A stretch of 64,000 nt of DNA from Natroniella sp046097105 (GCF_046097105.1 NZ_CP175562.1:930001-994000), one strand, 5' to 3'. Counted from the first letter of the stretch, positions 1-8,459 are shown. Numbers and translations are program-made. The notes: a model not told the origin generated them from the sequence alone.

Positions 1-1132
1 TGCCAGCAAATATTTGTGATAAATACATGCATATAGCTGGTAGGGCTAATAACTTCAAATAATCACCTGCTTGGGGATAATTAAAGATTAAATCAGTAAT
101 TTCATGAGGGACTAAAAATAAGATAACCACTGCTAACATACCCAAATAAAATGTTAATCTGATTGCTTCTAGCGATTTCTTTCTGATTGCTTGTTGATTA
201 TTGTGAGCAGCTGATTCAGAAATAGCAGGAATTAGATTTGACATTAATGCAATTGTAATGATTGTTGGTAAATAAATCAATTGTAATACCATTCCTGATA
301 ATTGACCATATAATGATGTAGCCTCTGAAATACTATATCCTATCTGTTGTAGTTTGCCAGGAATAGCTATTGCCTCTACACTATACATTAATGAAGCTAC
401 AAGTCGACCTAAGGTGATTGGAACTCCAAATTTTAATAATTTTTTAATTAGAATAAAACTTCTTTTAGTACTAGATTCTGAACAATTCTTTTTTATTTCT
501 GGCAAATAAAAGAAAAAGATGATCAATAATGTTAAAAAGCCAACTGCTTCTCCTATAGTTACTCCCATTGCTACTCCAGTTGCTTGAAGTTTAAGTGGAG
601 CTTCAATTAATTTATATAAGACAAATAAAGTTACAATCATCCTAGTTACCTGTTCTATCATCTGTGATAAAGCAGTTGGAGTCATAATTCTTAATCCTTG
701 AAAAAAACCTCGTAAGATAGAAGAAATACTAACAAAAAAAAGTGCTGGAGCAACTGCAAGCAAAATAGGATAAGTTCTAGGATCATTTAATAGATTGTTA
801 GCTATAAAATTAGCACTATTAGCAAAAATAAAGACAACTACTAGACTACTAGCTATTACTAAAGAGATTGCTAATTTAAAATTCTTTAAGACTATTTGAT
901 GGTTTTTGTTAGCCATTTCTTGAGAGGTGAATTTAGAGATGGCTACTGGTAGTCCCATTGTGGTAATGATAGAGCAGGTTATAAAAACAGGAAATACCAT
1001 CTGAAACAACCCTAATCCTTCATCTCCAATTACTCTAACCAAGATCATTCTTAGAACAAAGCCTAATACTCTATTAAAGAAGCCGGCCAACATTAAAATA
1101 AAAGCACCTTTAATTAATGAATGTTGTTTTAT
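1..1132 (-). CDS. SpoVB/MurJ-type lipid flippase (partial, cut by left edge)
   Basis: Membrane flippase of the MOP superfamily, closest in style to stage V sporulation protein B, which moves lipid-linked cell-wall or polysaccharide precursors across the membrane. The frame is open from the window edge and gives about 377 residues of a family of about 520, so the C-terminus lies outside. The N-terminus reads KQHSLIKGAFILMLAGF, then RVLGFVLRMILVRVIGDEGLGLFQM in two overlapping pieces, which fits SpoVB. Many hydrophobic segments follow. No ATG, GTG or TTG lies in frame between the upstream in-frame stop and this conserved N-terminus. The ribosome site AAAAGGAG (1150-1143) is followed 10 bases later by ATA (1132-1130), taken here as the start. 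The SpoVB-versus-MurJ assignment is inference from the N-terminal half. Confidence 0.8.
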   Translation of the reverse strand, partial: MKQHSLIKGAFILMLAGFFNRVLGFVLRMILVRVIGDEGLGLFQMVFPVFITCSIITTMGLPVAISKFTSQEMANKNHQIVLKNFKLAISLVIASSLVVVFIFANSANFIANNLLNDPRTYPILLAVAPALFFVSISSILRGFFQGLRIMTPTALSQMIEQVTRMIVTLFVLYKLIEAPLKLQATGVAMGVTIGEAVGFLTLLIIFFFYLPEIKKNCSESSTKRSFILIKKLLKFGVPITLGRLVASLMYSVEAIAIPGKLQQIGYSISEATSLYGQLSGMVLQLIYLPTIITIALMSNLIPAISESAAHNNQQAIRKKSLEAIRLTFYLGMLAVVILFLVPHEITDLIFNYPQAGDYLKLLALPAICMYLSQIFAG

Positions 1133-1266
1133 CTTGTAATCACTCCTTTTGCTTTTCTATTTATTAATATATAGTTTATTGGTCTGTGAAGTATTAAAAG
1201 TAACAAAAATATTTTATTTTCAATATAATGTTAGTGAATAAATAAAGCTAACAAGGGGGAGAGAAG

Positions 1267-1419
1267 ATGAAGGAAGATGAGGTGAAAAGATTAATTAAAG
1301 TGGCTAAAAATTTAAAGGCAAAAAAAGATAATAATCAAATAACAGATTTTGAAAAGGATGAATTAAAAGAAATATATAAATTATTAATTGTTGATGATGA
1401 TTTCAAAGATGAATTTTAG
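1267..1419 (+). CDS. Small acidic hypothetical protein (50 aa)
   Basis: Short gene with a clear ribosome site (GGGGGAGAG) a few bases before ATG. The product is about half charged residues (MKEDEVKRLIKVAKNL at the start, DDDFKDEF at the end), predicted helical, with no Cys, signal peptide or membrane segment. It is divergent from the flippase gene and precedes another small helical gene on the same strand. I do not recognise the family. The good ribosome site and coding-like composition argue that it is real. Confidence 0.6.
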   Translation: MKEDEVKRLIKVAKNLKAKKDNNQITDFEKDELKEIYKLLIVDDDFKDEF

Positions 1420-1562
1420 CAAATTATAGACTGCACGAGAAGTTATTAGTTTAATTTACATACTTGAAAAAGATATAGCAAACTAATCTATGTATATCAA
1501 TTAATAAAACAGGGAAAACTAATTTCAGAGAATATAATGACCAACATTGAAGGGGTGAAAGT

Positions 1563-2021
1563 ATGAAATTGAATTTAGCAGATGAAACTGATAATTATGA
1601 CCAATTAATGGATCAACAGTTTAATTTATTACAACAGATGATAGATTTATCTAATGATATTATCCAGCAAGATTATCAAGATGATGAGTTATTGAGAAAA
1701 GGAAGCGACTTGTTATCAACAATGCTAACTTTAAATCAGATCAATTACCACTTAGTCGATAAATATCCTGATGAAAAAGAAATTAGATTCATTCGTGAAC
1801 AATATCGGACTTTCGATGTTGGCCCGTTGGATAAGATTAAAGAAGAAATTAATATGCTTAATATACATTTAATGGAGTTAGAAACCTTAAAACAAAAAAT
1901 GGAGAAAAAAGATGAATGGGAGAGGGGAGAGGAGTTGAATGATATTAGATGGATAGCTAACCGTAATCTTAATGAGTATGAAACAGCTCTAGAAGATATC
2001 TTTAAACAAAGTTCAAATTAA
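1563..2021 (+). CDS. Hypothetical helical protein (152 aa)
   Basis: Soluble, highly charged, Gln/Asp/Glu-rich protein predicted to be almost all alpha-helix. It has no signal peptide, membrane segment or Cys. The ribosome site AAGGGGTGAAAG sits just before the ATG. It is convergent with the recombinase gene and overlaps its stop by four bases. The heptad-like spacing of Leu/Ile/Met resembles small chaperones or regulators (for instance flagellar FliT-like proteins), but no motif supports a specific assignment. Confidence 0.6.
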   Translation: MKLNLADETDNYDQLMDQQFNLLQQMIDLSNDIIQQDYQDDELLRKGSDLLSTMLTLNQINYHLVDKYPDEKEIRFIREQYRTFDVGPLDKIKEEINMLNIHLMELETLKQKMEKKDEWERGEELNDIRWIANRNLNEYETALEDIFKQSSN

Positions 2022-2950
2022 AGCTCGGGCATTTGCTGAACAGCGTGCTTACGCTGTTCTTTATCTGTATGAGTATAAATTTGAGTTGTTGAAATATCAC
2101 TATGACCTAATAGTTCTTGTAGCACACGTAAGTCCTTTGTTCTTTGGTATAACATTGAAGCAAAAGTATGTCTTAATTTATGAGGGGTTATACTTTCAGC
2201 ATTTTTAATTCCGGCTTTTTTAGCATATTTTTTAACCATTTTTTGAACTGTTCGAGTACTGATTCGATTACCACGATTAGATAAGAAGAGGGCTTTTTTA
2301 GCATCAGTATTATTGGGAGTAATCTGCTTTCGATCTGGCAAATAATTTTTTATAGCATCAATAACTTCCTTATGTAATGGAACATAACGTTCTTTGTTAC
2401 CTTTACCATAAAATTTAATTGATTGGTCTTGATAATTAATATCATTTATATTCAGACTAACTAGCTCTGAAATACGTAATCCACAATAAAGGAAAGTTTT
2501 AATAATTGCTAAATCACGATTTCTATTTTTAGAATCATAGCTTTTAATTGCTTTTAAATATTCTTTTATTTCTTTATAGCTAAGATAAACTGGTTCAGAT
2601 TTTAATTTTGTTTTGGTTGGTTCAATTGATTCAACTGGGTTTGTTTCTCTGAAGCCTTTCTTTTTTAAGAATTTAAAAAAAGAACGCAAACTATATAACT
2701 TACGGTTTCTTGTTGCAGCTGAATTATCTTTAACTAAAATAATATCACCGAGAAATTCAGAAATCTGAAACTCATTAATTTCATCGATTGTTAGGTTTTC
2801 TTCAGAATAATTGAATTCTCTTTTTAAGTACCTAGCAAATAATTTTAAATCAAGTTCATATTCTTTAACAGTCAATTCAGAATAACCACGTTCTGCTATT
2901 AAATATTTCAAAAAACTTTGAACTGCTTGTTTATACTTTATGTTTTTCAT
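2018..2950 (-). CDS. xerC: XerC/XerD-type tyrosine recombinase
   Basis: Site-specific tyrosine recombinase of 310 aa, the usual length for XerC/XerD/RipX. An N-terminal SAM-like DNA-binding domain (about residues 5-95) precedes the catalytic domain (about 120-300). The catalytic set is complete: R159 (CGLRISEL), K183 (GKGNKERYVPL), H257 and R260 (HKLRHTFAS), H283 (LLGHSDISTTQ) and the nucleophile Y292. The ribosome site AAGGAGG precedes ATG. Xer proteins resolve chromosome dimers at dif, but a neighbouring decayed integrase makes a mobile-element recombinase possible. No dif-like site was recognised nearby. The family is certain; the exact paralogue (XerC, XerD or integron-like) is not. Confidence 0.9.
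   Translation of the reverse strand: MKNIKYKQAVQSFLKYLIAERGYSELTVKEYELDLKLFARYLKREFNYSEENLTIDEINEFQISEFLGDIILVKDNSAATRNRKLYSLRSFFKFLKKKGFRETNPVESIEPTKTKLKSEPVYLSYKEIKEYLKAIKSYDSKNRNRDLAIIKTFLYCGLRISELVSLNINDINYQDQSIKFYGKGNKERYVPLHKEVIDAIKNYLPDRKQITPNNTDAKKALFLSNRGNRISTRTVQKMVKKYAKKAGIKNAESITPHKLRHTFASMLYQRTKDLRVLQELLGHSDISTTQIYTHTDKEQRKHAVQQMPEL
2038..2059 (+). terminator. Hairpin inside the recombinase 3' end
   Basis: Perfect 9-bp stem GAACAGCGT/ACGCTGTTC with a 4-base loop followed by TTTAT on the plus strand. It lies about 17 bases after the stop of the plus-strand gene ending at 2021, but inside the C-terminal coding part of the convergent recombinase. It could terminate the plus-strand transcript. 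Confidence 0.5.
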
Positions 2951-3017
2951 CAGTTAAATACCTCCTTGTACAATAAATTATATTACTTTTACAGATTTAT
3001 TTCAAACTTTCATATCA

Positions 3018-3722
3018 TTACACAAAATGTATCTTTTGTGAAGTATTATGTCGGTTAGTTTTATGGATAATAAGTTCTTTTGCCAGTTCTTTATTATCAT
3101 TGTTACTATTCTCCAAATAATTTTCAAGTTCATTTTTTATTTCCAAATCCATTGGCATAATATAATTATTATTTTTAATGCGAATGTTTATTACTCTATC
3201 TTTCATGTCTATATCAGTCCAATTTAAAGAAACCATTTCAGAAGTTTTTAATCCAGCATAAAATACCAGTTTAATAACTAATAGATCTCTTGCTTTGTAA
3301 AAAGAATTAGAATTCAATTCATTTATGTTTTTTCTTATTAATTGAAAAAGCTCTGAATAATTACTATCTATTTTACCAATTAACTTCTTTTTGTTTTCTA
3401 TATCAAATGTTTTCTTTTTAAGATCAAATTCTATTTGTCTTTGGTTAAATAATTTCAAATAATATTTGATATCTATACCTAATTCACTAATAGTTTTCAA
3501 ATTTGAGAAATCAAGTTCTTCTAATTCAAGTGTCAAATCACAGTTGAATTTATTTTTAGTATTAAATACTGGTTTATGCTTATTTATATAAAAAATTTCA
3601 TACATTGCTAATTCATATCTATTTTTCATTTTAGCATAATCCAAAAAGCGTATTTCTTTTCGCCATAATCCTTTTTCATCAAATATACATTGGATTACAC
3701 TTCCTATATTATATATTTTAGT
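3018..3722 (-). pseudogene. Decayed tyrosine integrase with GIY-YIG-like N-terminal remnant
   Basis: An open frame (stop to stop 3018-3722) without a convincing start or ribosome site. The upstream part reads LWRKEIRFLDYAKMKNRYEL then YEIFYINKHKPVFNTKNK, which resembles the C-terminal end of GIY-YIG/T5orf172 nucleases (E..YIN..KP.YN). The rest holds only the first half of a tyrosine-recombinase catalytic domain: ARDLLVIKLVFYAGLKTSEM and VSLNWTDID, with the catalytic Arg changed to Lys. The HxxR, H and Tyr half is absent; the frame stops after a short unrelated tail. It is upstream of, and similar to, the intact recombinase, so it may be a relic of an older copy or element. The GIY-YIG reading is inference from one motif. 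Confidence 0.5.
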
Positions 3723-3744
3723 CTATTAAAAATTTTAAACTAAC

Positions 3745-3788
3745 AACCCAGAAAATAAATTATTATATAATAATTTATTTTCTGGGTT
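3745..3788 (-). terminator. Long AT-rich inverted repeat, probable terminator
   Basis: Near-perfect palindrome with ends AACCCAGAAAATAAATT and its complement, about 22 bases per arm. It lies directly 3' of the Cys-rich micro-gene (stop at 3800) on the minus strand. The following T-run is weak, so it could also be a remnant of a mobile repeat. Confidence 0.55.
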
Positions 3789-3799
3789 AGCCGGCTAAT

Positions 3800-3973
3800 T
3801 TAATTAGATTGCGGCTCATTATAGTGAACTTCATCTACCTTAACCCCTCTATAATTAGCTTCGCCTTGAATACACTCCATACAATTATCACATTTCTTAC
3901 TAGAATCCATGTCACAGAATAAACACTTACCGCAATATTCGCATGCTTTATAATCCAAAACACATTCTTTCAT
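3800..3973 (-). CDS. Cys-rich small metal-binding protein (57 aa)
   Basis: Micro-protein with nine Cys residues in 57: it begins MKECVLDYKACEYCGKC, continues LFCDMDSSKKCDNCMECI, and ends in a Cys-free tail. The CxxCGxCxxCD...CxxCxxC pattern predicts a zinc ribbon or Fe-S knuckle and is typical of short proteins in anaerobic Firmicutes. Start ATG is preceded by AGGGGG at suitable distance. A long hairpin follows the stop. Role unknown; metal binding is inference from Cys spacing. Confidence 0.7.
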   Translation of the reverse strand: MKECVLDYKACEYCGKCLFCDMDSSKKCDNCMECIQGEANYRGVKVDEVHYNEPQSN

Positions 3974-4305
3974 CCATATCTACCCCCTATACTAATTATT
4001 ACCTGAACAAGGTATTATATACACTAAAATTAAAACAAGTTTAAAATTTAGATTTTTTAAACCTTACATTTTAGTGTTAAAATATAAGTAAATATAATAC
4101 TATTCCTCTTGAATCATTAACTGTTCTCTTAGTATCTTGTTGAACATTTATAGATTTTAAGATTTAATTTCCAAAAGTTTTAATATAAATATTACACTAA
4201 ATGTATTTCTTCAATTAATTAAAAACATATCAAGCTATATTCACTTCCTTTAGTACAATAAGCAAGTATACCCCCCTGTTCTCTATTATATAAACTTGTG
4301 ATTAA
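3974..4305. other. Intergenic, 332 bp, no gene seen
   Basis: AT-rich gap between the Cys-rich micro-gene and the 3' end of the thiamine pyrophosphokinase gene. Stops are frequent in all frames. It should carry the promoter of the micro-gene and the terminator of thiN; only a weak dyad around 4296-4313 (ACTTG/CAAGT) overlapping the thiN end was seen. Confidence 0.4.
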
Positions 4306-4944
4306 TCAAGTGCAAATTATCATGAATAATTTTCCTGATTTCAGTTTAATAACAGCTTCTTTTTTAGTAATAAGGTTACCTAACCCTAATGTATCCCCCT
4401 TGACCATTTTTCCATCTGTTAGTTCATATTTAAAACCAGTTAAATCTATTCCTGTAACCTTAGAAGTTAATGGCAAAAGAGATACTCGTTTGTTTTGTCG
4501 GTTTTTTATGGTTTTTTGCTTGGTGATTATTTCTATTGTTTCTGAAGGGCTGACAAAGCTCAAATCAATATCAAACTCAGAAAACTTCTCTAATAAATAT
4601 AAATTTCCTAAAATATGATCCAAATTACCTCCTAACCCAGCAAAAATAATCACTTTTTCAAAATTATGCTCTATTAAAAATTCTAATAAAATTTGACTAT
4701 CTGTTTTATCTTTTTCAGAGGGATAGCTCTTTAACTTAACTTCTTTGTGTTTATAATAATTTAAAACCTCTTTTGAAACTGAATCAAAATCCCCTAGAAT
4801 TAATTTTGGCATTAACCCTAAGTCATAAGCATGCTCTGCCCCTCCATCAGCACAAAAAATTTCATCTTCCTTTTGAATATATCTTAAATAAAAATCTTTT
4901 TTTCCTTTCAAATCTCCATTAATAAATACGATTGCTCTTTTCAT
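4306..4944 (-). CDS. thiN: Thiamine pyrophosphokinase
   Basis: Transfers pyrophosphate from ATP to thiamine to make thiamine diphosphate in the cytosol. At 212 aa it is a normal single-enzyme length. Visible motifs are FCADGGAEHAYDLG (about 30-43), KLILGDFDSVSKE (about 47-60) and SEKDKTDSQILLEFL (about 76-90), which form the catalytic Asp-rich site, followed by GLGGNLDHILGN. The C-terminal beta domain (about 140-210) binds thiamine. ATG is preceded by AAAGAGGTAGG. No TPP riboswitch consensus (CTGAGA) was found upstream. It is monocistronic as far as can be seen. Confidence 0.93.
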   Translation of the reverse strand: MKRAIVFINGDLKGKKDFYLRYIQKEDEIFCADGGAEHAYDLGLMPKLILGDFDSVSKEVLNYYKHKEVKLKSYPSEKDKTDSQILLEFLIEHNFEKVIIFAGLGGNLDHILGNLYLLEKFSEFDIDLSFVSPSETIEIITKQKTIKNRQNKRVSLLPLTSKVTGIDLTGFKYELTDGKMVKGDTLGLGNLITKKEAVIKLKSGKLFMIICT

Positions 4945-5020
4945 TATACCTACCTCTTTTTAGTTTGTTAAATATTAATTTATACATTACATAAATACAC
5001 AAAAAAAGATCGACCCCTAT

Positions 5021-5056
5021 GAATACAAAGAAATGATTAATCATTTCTTTGTATTC
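5021..5056. repeat. 36-bp perfect palindrome between divergent genes
   Basis: Perfect inverted repeat, each arm 18 bases (GAATACAAAGAAATGATT), with no loop. It lies in the gap between two divergently transcribed genes (thiN and the 5398 gene), so it is not at the 3' end of either. It may be an operator, the terminator of an unrecognised small RNA, or a mobile-repeat relic. Confidence 0.6.
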
Positions 5057-5337
5057 TTAAAAAAGGCTTCTTTCTATCTAATATAATATATTCTTGTTAA
5101 TTATTATCAAAAATTATATCAAATAACTATTAGAATTACAAATTAACCTTTTAGTATTTCAGTAAAAAATTTAAATTTGTATATAATGTATACTAAAGAC
5201 TAAAAAGAAAGGTTCCATAATAACTTATTTTAATAATGTTTAATATCCCTAACCTTACAAGTGTTATTTTGTAATCAAACCCAAAACATACAAAATATAA
5301 CTTAATTTACTCTTGTTGTTTTTTAATTGGTTTACTA

Positions 5338-5365
5338 TTGAAAAAAGATAATAATATGTTAAAAT
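5338..5365 (+). promoter_or_regulatory. Predicted sigma-A promoter for the 5398 gene
   Basis: TTGAAA (5338-5343), 16-base spacer, TAAAAT (5360-5365), about 33 bases before the start codon. The alternative -10 TATAAT at 5365-5370 would give a 21-base spacer. Confidence 0.45.
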
Positions 5366-5397
5366 ATAATTAACAACCATAAAAAGGGGATGATTTG

Positions 5398-5793
5398 ATG
5401 AATCCAGAAATTATCATCAGTATTTCTTTTATAATCATGATAATTATTGAGGCTATAATTCTTCTCAAAAGCTTTTTTATTAAAGATACGACTGAACAAA
5501 AAAACTTCTCTAACTTATTATTTAGATTTATTTCTAATAGCTTTATTTATATTTCAAGTTTACTTATTTTAATTGCTACTTTAACTAATGTAAATATATT
5601 GGCCCTTGAACAATTCAGTGATTTAAATAGTATAACTATAGGACAAGTTGCAATTTTAATGATTCTTTTTACAAGCATCATTACAGTTATAAGTATTTTA
5701 ATTGGAGGAATTCATAGATTGAAAAATAGAAAACAAAATAAAAAGACTGCTCCAAAAATAATCAATCAAGAAAAAGCTAAGAAAGTAATTTAG
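5398..5793 (+). CDS. Hypothetical three-helix membrane protein
   Basis: About 131 aa with three hydrophobic segments (about residues 4-25, 45-68 and 80-103) and a Lys-rich C-terminal tail that is probably cytoplasmic. The ATG at 5398 is chosen over an adjacent TTG because it sits better behind AAAAGGGGATG. It has its own promoter and a bidirectional terminator, so it is probably monocistronic. No family recognised. Confidence 0.65.
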   Translation: MNPEIIISISFIIMIIIEAIILLKSFFIKDTTEQKNFSNLLFRFISNSFIYISSLLILIATLTNVNILALEQFSDLNSITIGQVAILMILFTSIITVISILIGGIHRLKNRKQNKKTAPKIINQEKAKKVI

Positions 5794-5800
5794 GAATAGC

Positions 5801-5846
5801 AATTAAAGAAAAATAACACTCAAAAGAGTGTTATTTTTCTTTAATT
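5801..5846. terminator. Bidirectional terminator
   Basis: Perfect inverted repeat AATTAAAGAAAAATAACACTC / complement with a 4-base AAAA loop; A-tract and T-tract flank both sides. It serves the plus-strand gene ending at 5793 and overlaps the stop of the minus-strand lnt gene. Confidence 0.85.
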
Positions 5847-7303
5847 GCTTTAAATTTTTCAATTCCAATAACTCCTGTTAAAAGTAATACAAATATTAAA
5901 GTTACTAAACCAAATAAATTACCATATTGATAATATATGGTTAACTTTCGTTCAGGTACTGTTAAATTAAAACTTTTAGAAGTTGGTTCAAAAAGTTCAG
6001 TTTTGGTCAATATTCTCCCTTGATTATCTATAACCCCACTAAATCCAGTATTTCCTACCTTAATAACAGGAAGATTGTACTCAATTGTTCGAAAAATAGT
6101 CGCCTGTAACATTTGTAATGGTAAATTACTCTTTCCAAACCAAGCCTCATTAGAAATAGTAATCAATAGATCAGAACCAGGGTCTAATTTTCTAACAAAA
6201 GAAGAGTTCAAAATTTCTGAACAAATTGGACTTACCCAACTAACTTTATTAAAAACAAATTCTTTTTTTTCTTGGCCTGGAACTAAATTATTTAGATTTT
6301 CTACAATCACATCGGGAATTATTTTAGCAAATGGAGTATACTCACCAAAAGGAACCAACTTATTCTTACTATATCTAGCAACTATATCTTTATTAGAATT
6401 TGATAAAAAACTACTATTTAAACTCCCTCTACCATCTCTAATAAACCCTCCAAAGAATAATGGAGTTTCTTCAACAAAATCAAATGGTATTTTTTTAGTT
6501 TCGTCATAAGTTCTTAGAATAGCTGTTTCGGGCCAAATCAACAAATCAGGATTATTTTCTTTTATTTCATGATTAGACAGTTCTAATAACCTATCAACAA
6601 TTAAATCTTGATAGTCAGGGTTCATTTTTATTTGTTGGGGAATACCAGGCTGGATTAATCCTACTGACAACTCCTCACCTTTAGTATCTGTTTCAGACAA
6701 TCGCAACTGACCCTGGTAAAAAACTAAACTAATAATTGCTATACCAATTAGAAGATAATAAAATTTTCTCTCCTTAATAGCCAAAAATAATATAGTATTA
6801 ACTAATACAATTATAAAAGTAATTAAATAAACTCCACCATACTCTGCTAATTGGATCAATTCTGGGATGAAACTTTGTGAATAACCGAGAAAGCCAAATA
6901 GATATCCAAACGAAAGTCTTGTTCGTAAAAATTCAATGGCTGTCCAACTAATGGGAACAAGAAGTATATAAGATAAGCTAAACTTTATTTCTAGTGACTT
7001 TGATAAGACTGCAAACAGACCCAAAAATATAGCTAAAATAAAAATTGCTAGAGTAAAGATAAAAACAGAGACTATTGTCGGCAACCCGCTAAAATCAAAA
7101 AGCGGATAAATTATCCAATTGCCTCCAATGCCAAAGAAAGCAATCCCCATTAACCAACCCAAGAAGAAAGATTCTCTCTTGTGCTGTTTTTGTAAAGCCC
7201 ATAAAAAAGGAACTAAACCGATCCAAGCTAAAAAGAATAAATTAGTATTATAAAATGGCAATCCTAACAAAACCCCTGATAAAATCGTCAATAAATATTT
7301 CAT
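5831..7303 (-). CDS. lnt: Apolipoprotein N-acyltransferase
   Basis: Adds the third acyl chain to the N-terminal Cys of lipoproteins in the inner membrane, a step mainly needed in bacteria with an outer membrane. At 490 aa it is of normal length: about six to seven membrane helices in the first 190 residues, then a nitrilase-type domain (about 200-450) and a last membrane helix. The nitrilase triad is visible: E259 (LLIWPETAILR), K315 (YSKNKLVPFGEYTPF) and C361 (VSPICSEIL). ATG lies behind AAGGGGAAGG. In a Firmicute-type genome this supports a diderm envelope. It stands alone between two terminators. Confidence 0.93.
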   Translation of the reverse strand: MKYLLTILSGVLLGLPFYNTNLFFLAWIGLVPFLWALQKQHKRESFFLGWLMGIAFFGIGGNWIIYPLFDFSGLPTIVSVFIFTLAIFILAIFLGLFAVLSKSLEIKFSLSYILLVPISWTAIEFLRTRLSFGYLFGFLGYSQSFIPELIQLAEYGGVYLITFIIVLVNTILFLAIKERKFYYLLIGIAIISLVFYQGQLRLSETDTKGEELSVGLIQPGIPQQIKMNPDYQDLIVDRLLELSNHEIKENNPDLLIWPETAILRTYDETKKIPFDFVEETPLFFGGFIRDGRGSLNSSFLSNSNKDIVARYSKNKLVPFGEYTPFAKIIPDVIVENLNNLVPGQEKKEFVFNKVSWVSPICSEILNSSFVRKLDPGSDLLITISNEAWFGKSNLPLQMLQATIFRTIEYNLPVIKVGNTGFSGVIDNQGRILTKTELFEPTSKSFNLTVPERKLTIYYQYGNLFGLVTLIFVLLLTGVIGIEKFKAIKEK

Positions 7304-7413
7304 AATAGATATCCTTCCCCTTTAGATATTAAATTTAATTTATCAAGTTAAATTATTCTACTAATTAATAGTTCCCGATTAATTAGTATTTTCCTTTTTT
7401 ATTGCTAAGATAA

Positions 7414-7443
7414 AAAGAGAGCAGTCAACTGACCGCTCTCTTT
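7414..7443 (-). terminator. Terminator of the SleB-like gene
   Basis: Stem AAAGAGAGC/GCTCTCTTT followed, on the minus strand, by TTTTATC. It sits about 40 bases past the stop of the hydrolase gene. Confidence 0.85.
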
Positions 7444-7482
7444 GAATTCTATATTTTGTTAATGACTTTACTTAATTTTAAC

Positions 7483-8151
7483 TTATCTTCTTACATTCCC
7501 AAAATGATGACTTCCAATTACTGATTCAGTTACCATATTATCGAACATCCATTGTGCAGTAGCTGTAACTGGATTATAATAATAAAGAGCTCCATTTGAC
7601 GGATCCCAACCATTTAAAGCGTAATCCACCGCTTCATAAGCAGTCTCATCTGGAGTCAGATCAATCTGTCCATCTAATACTGCCGAAAAGGCATAATGTC
7701 CTCCACTTGTTTGTTGGAATACAACCCCTTCAACATCATTAGGAAATTCTGGACTTTCAACTCGATTAATAACCACTCCTGCTACTGCTACCTGTCCTTT
7801 AAATGGTTCTCCTCTAGCCTCTGAATAAACAGCTCTAGCTAAAATGTCACGTTCCTCAGAAGTTACATATAAACGCTGAAAGCTAGAATCAGCAGGCTCT
7901 TCATCACTGGCAGCTGACTCATATGAGTCTCCTAGATAATCTTCACTATCATTATCACCAGTAAATGAAGAGAAAAAGAATAACATAAGTAAACTCTGTA
8001 CAATTGATAAAAAACCTTTGTTTTCAGTTAAAGAGCTTAAGCCTCCTTCAGAAGCATAAGCAGGAACAACTAAAACAAAGCCTGATAAAAATGGAAATAA
8101 AATTGTGAATACTAACAAGCTAGCTATTAGTTTATAGTGTTTGTTCTTCAT
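7483..8151 (-). CDS. SleB/CwlJ-type cell wall hydrolase
   Basis: Secreted peptidoglycan hydrolase (Hydrolase_2 family, the catalytic domain of spore cortex-lytic SleB and CwlJ). A signal peptide spans about residues 1-34 (hydrophobic, ending VPAYA). A second hydrophobic stretch occurs around 48-60 and an acidic low-complexity linker at about 62-90. The catalytic domain (about 100-222) has ILARAVYSEARGEPFKGQVA with the catalytic Glu, then AVAGVVINRVESPEFP and GGHYAFSAV, and ends with SHHFG. It lacks the N-terminal peptidoglycan-binding domain of SleB. Role in spore germination or vegetative wall turnover is inference. Confidence 0.85.
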   Translation of the reverse strand: MKNKHYKLIASLLVFTILFPFLSGFVLVVPAYASEGGLSSLTENKGFLSIVQSLLMLFFFSSFTGDNDSEDYLGDSYESAASDEEPADSSFQRLYVTSEERDILARAVYSEARGEPFKGQVAVAGVVINRVESPEFPNDVEGVVFQQTSGGHYAFSAVLDGQIDLTPDETAYEAVDYALNGWDPSNGALYYYNPVTATAQWMFDNMVTESVIGSHHFGNVRR

Positions 8152-8459
8152 AGGCTGATTTCCTTCCTCTTTTAATATTATGACTATGTATTTTATTTAG
8201 AGTTTAAATAGTAGTATAAAGATTATTTTAAATTTTATATCGTCAGTTATAAATATACCATCTTTTCTTATTAATTTCATTAGAAATTATTGTTATGCCA
8301 GTAACTAACAACCCACTGAATTCCTCATCGGGAATTAAATACCCATTTGATAATAACAGTGGAAGAAAATTACTAACAAATATTTAGAAAGCAACACCAT
8401 CTTCTAACTAATTGCATAAAATAATAAAAAAGAAAAAATATTGAAAGGAGGGATTGCAA
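8152..8459. other. Divergent intergenic region, about 308 bp
   Basis: Holds the divergent promoters of the SleB-like and LysM genes. Nothing else was recognised: stops in all frames, no tRNA or riboswitch fold, no strong hairpin. Confidence 0.4.

Noticed and set aside
2018..3722. Integrated prophage or active transposon
   Set aside because: No attachment-site repeats, transposase or phage structural genes; only one intact recombinase and one decayed relative.
4298..4618. 106-aa open frame on the plus strand
   Set aside because: Antisense to thiN, no ribosome site and no protein-like composition; likewise the antisense frames at 6075-6509, 9062-9304, 13406-13651, 18247-18444, 22792-23166, 27204-27467, 39653-40021 and 47203-47586.
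4945..5397. TPP riboswitch at thiN
   Set aside because: No CTGAGA or ACCTGATCTGGATAATGCC-like core upstream of thiN.
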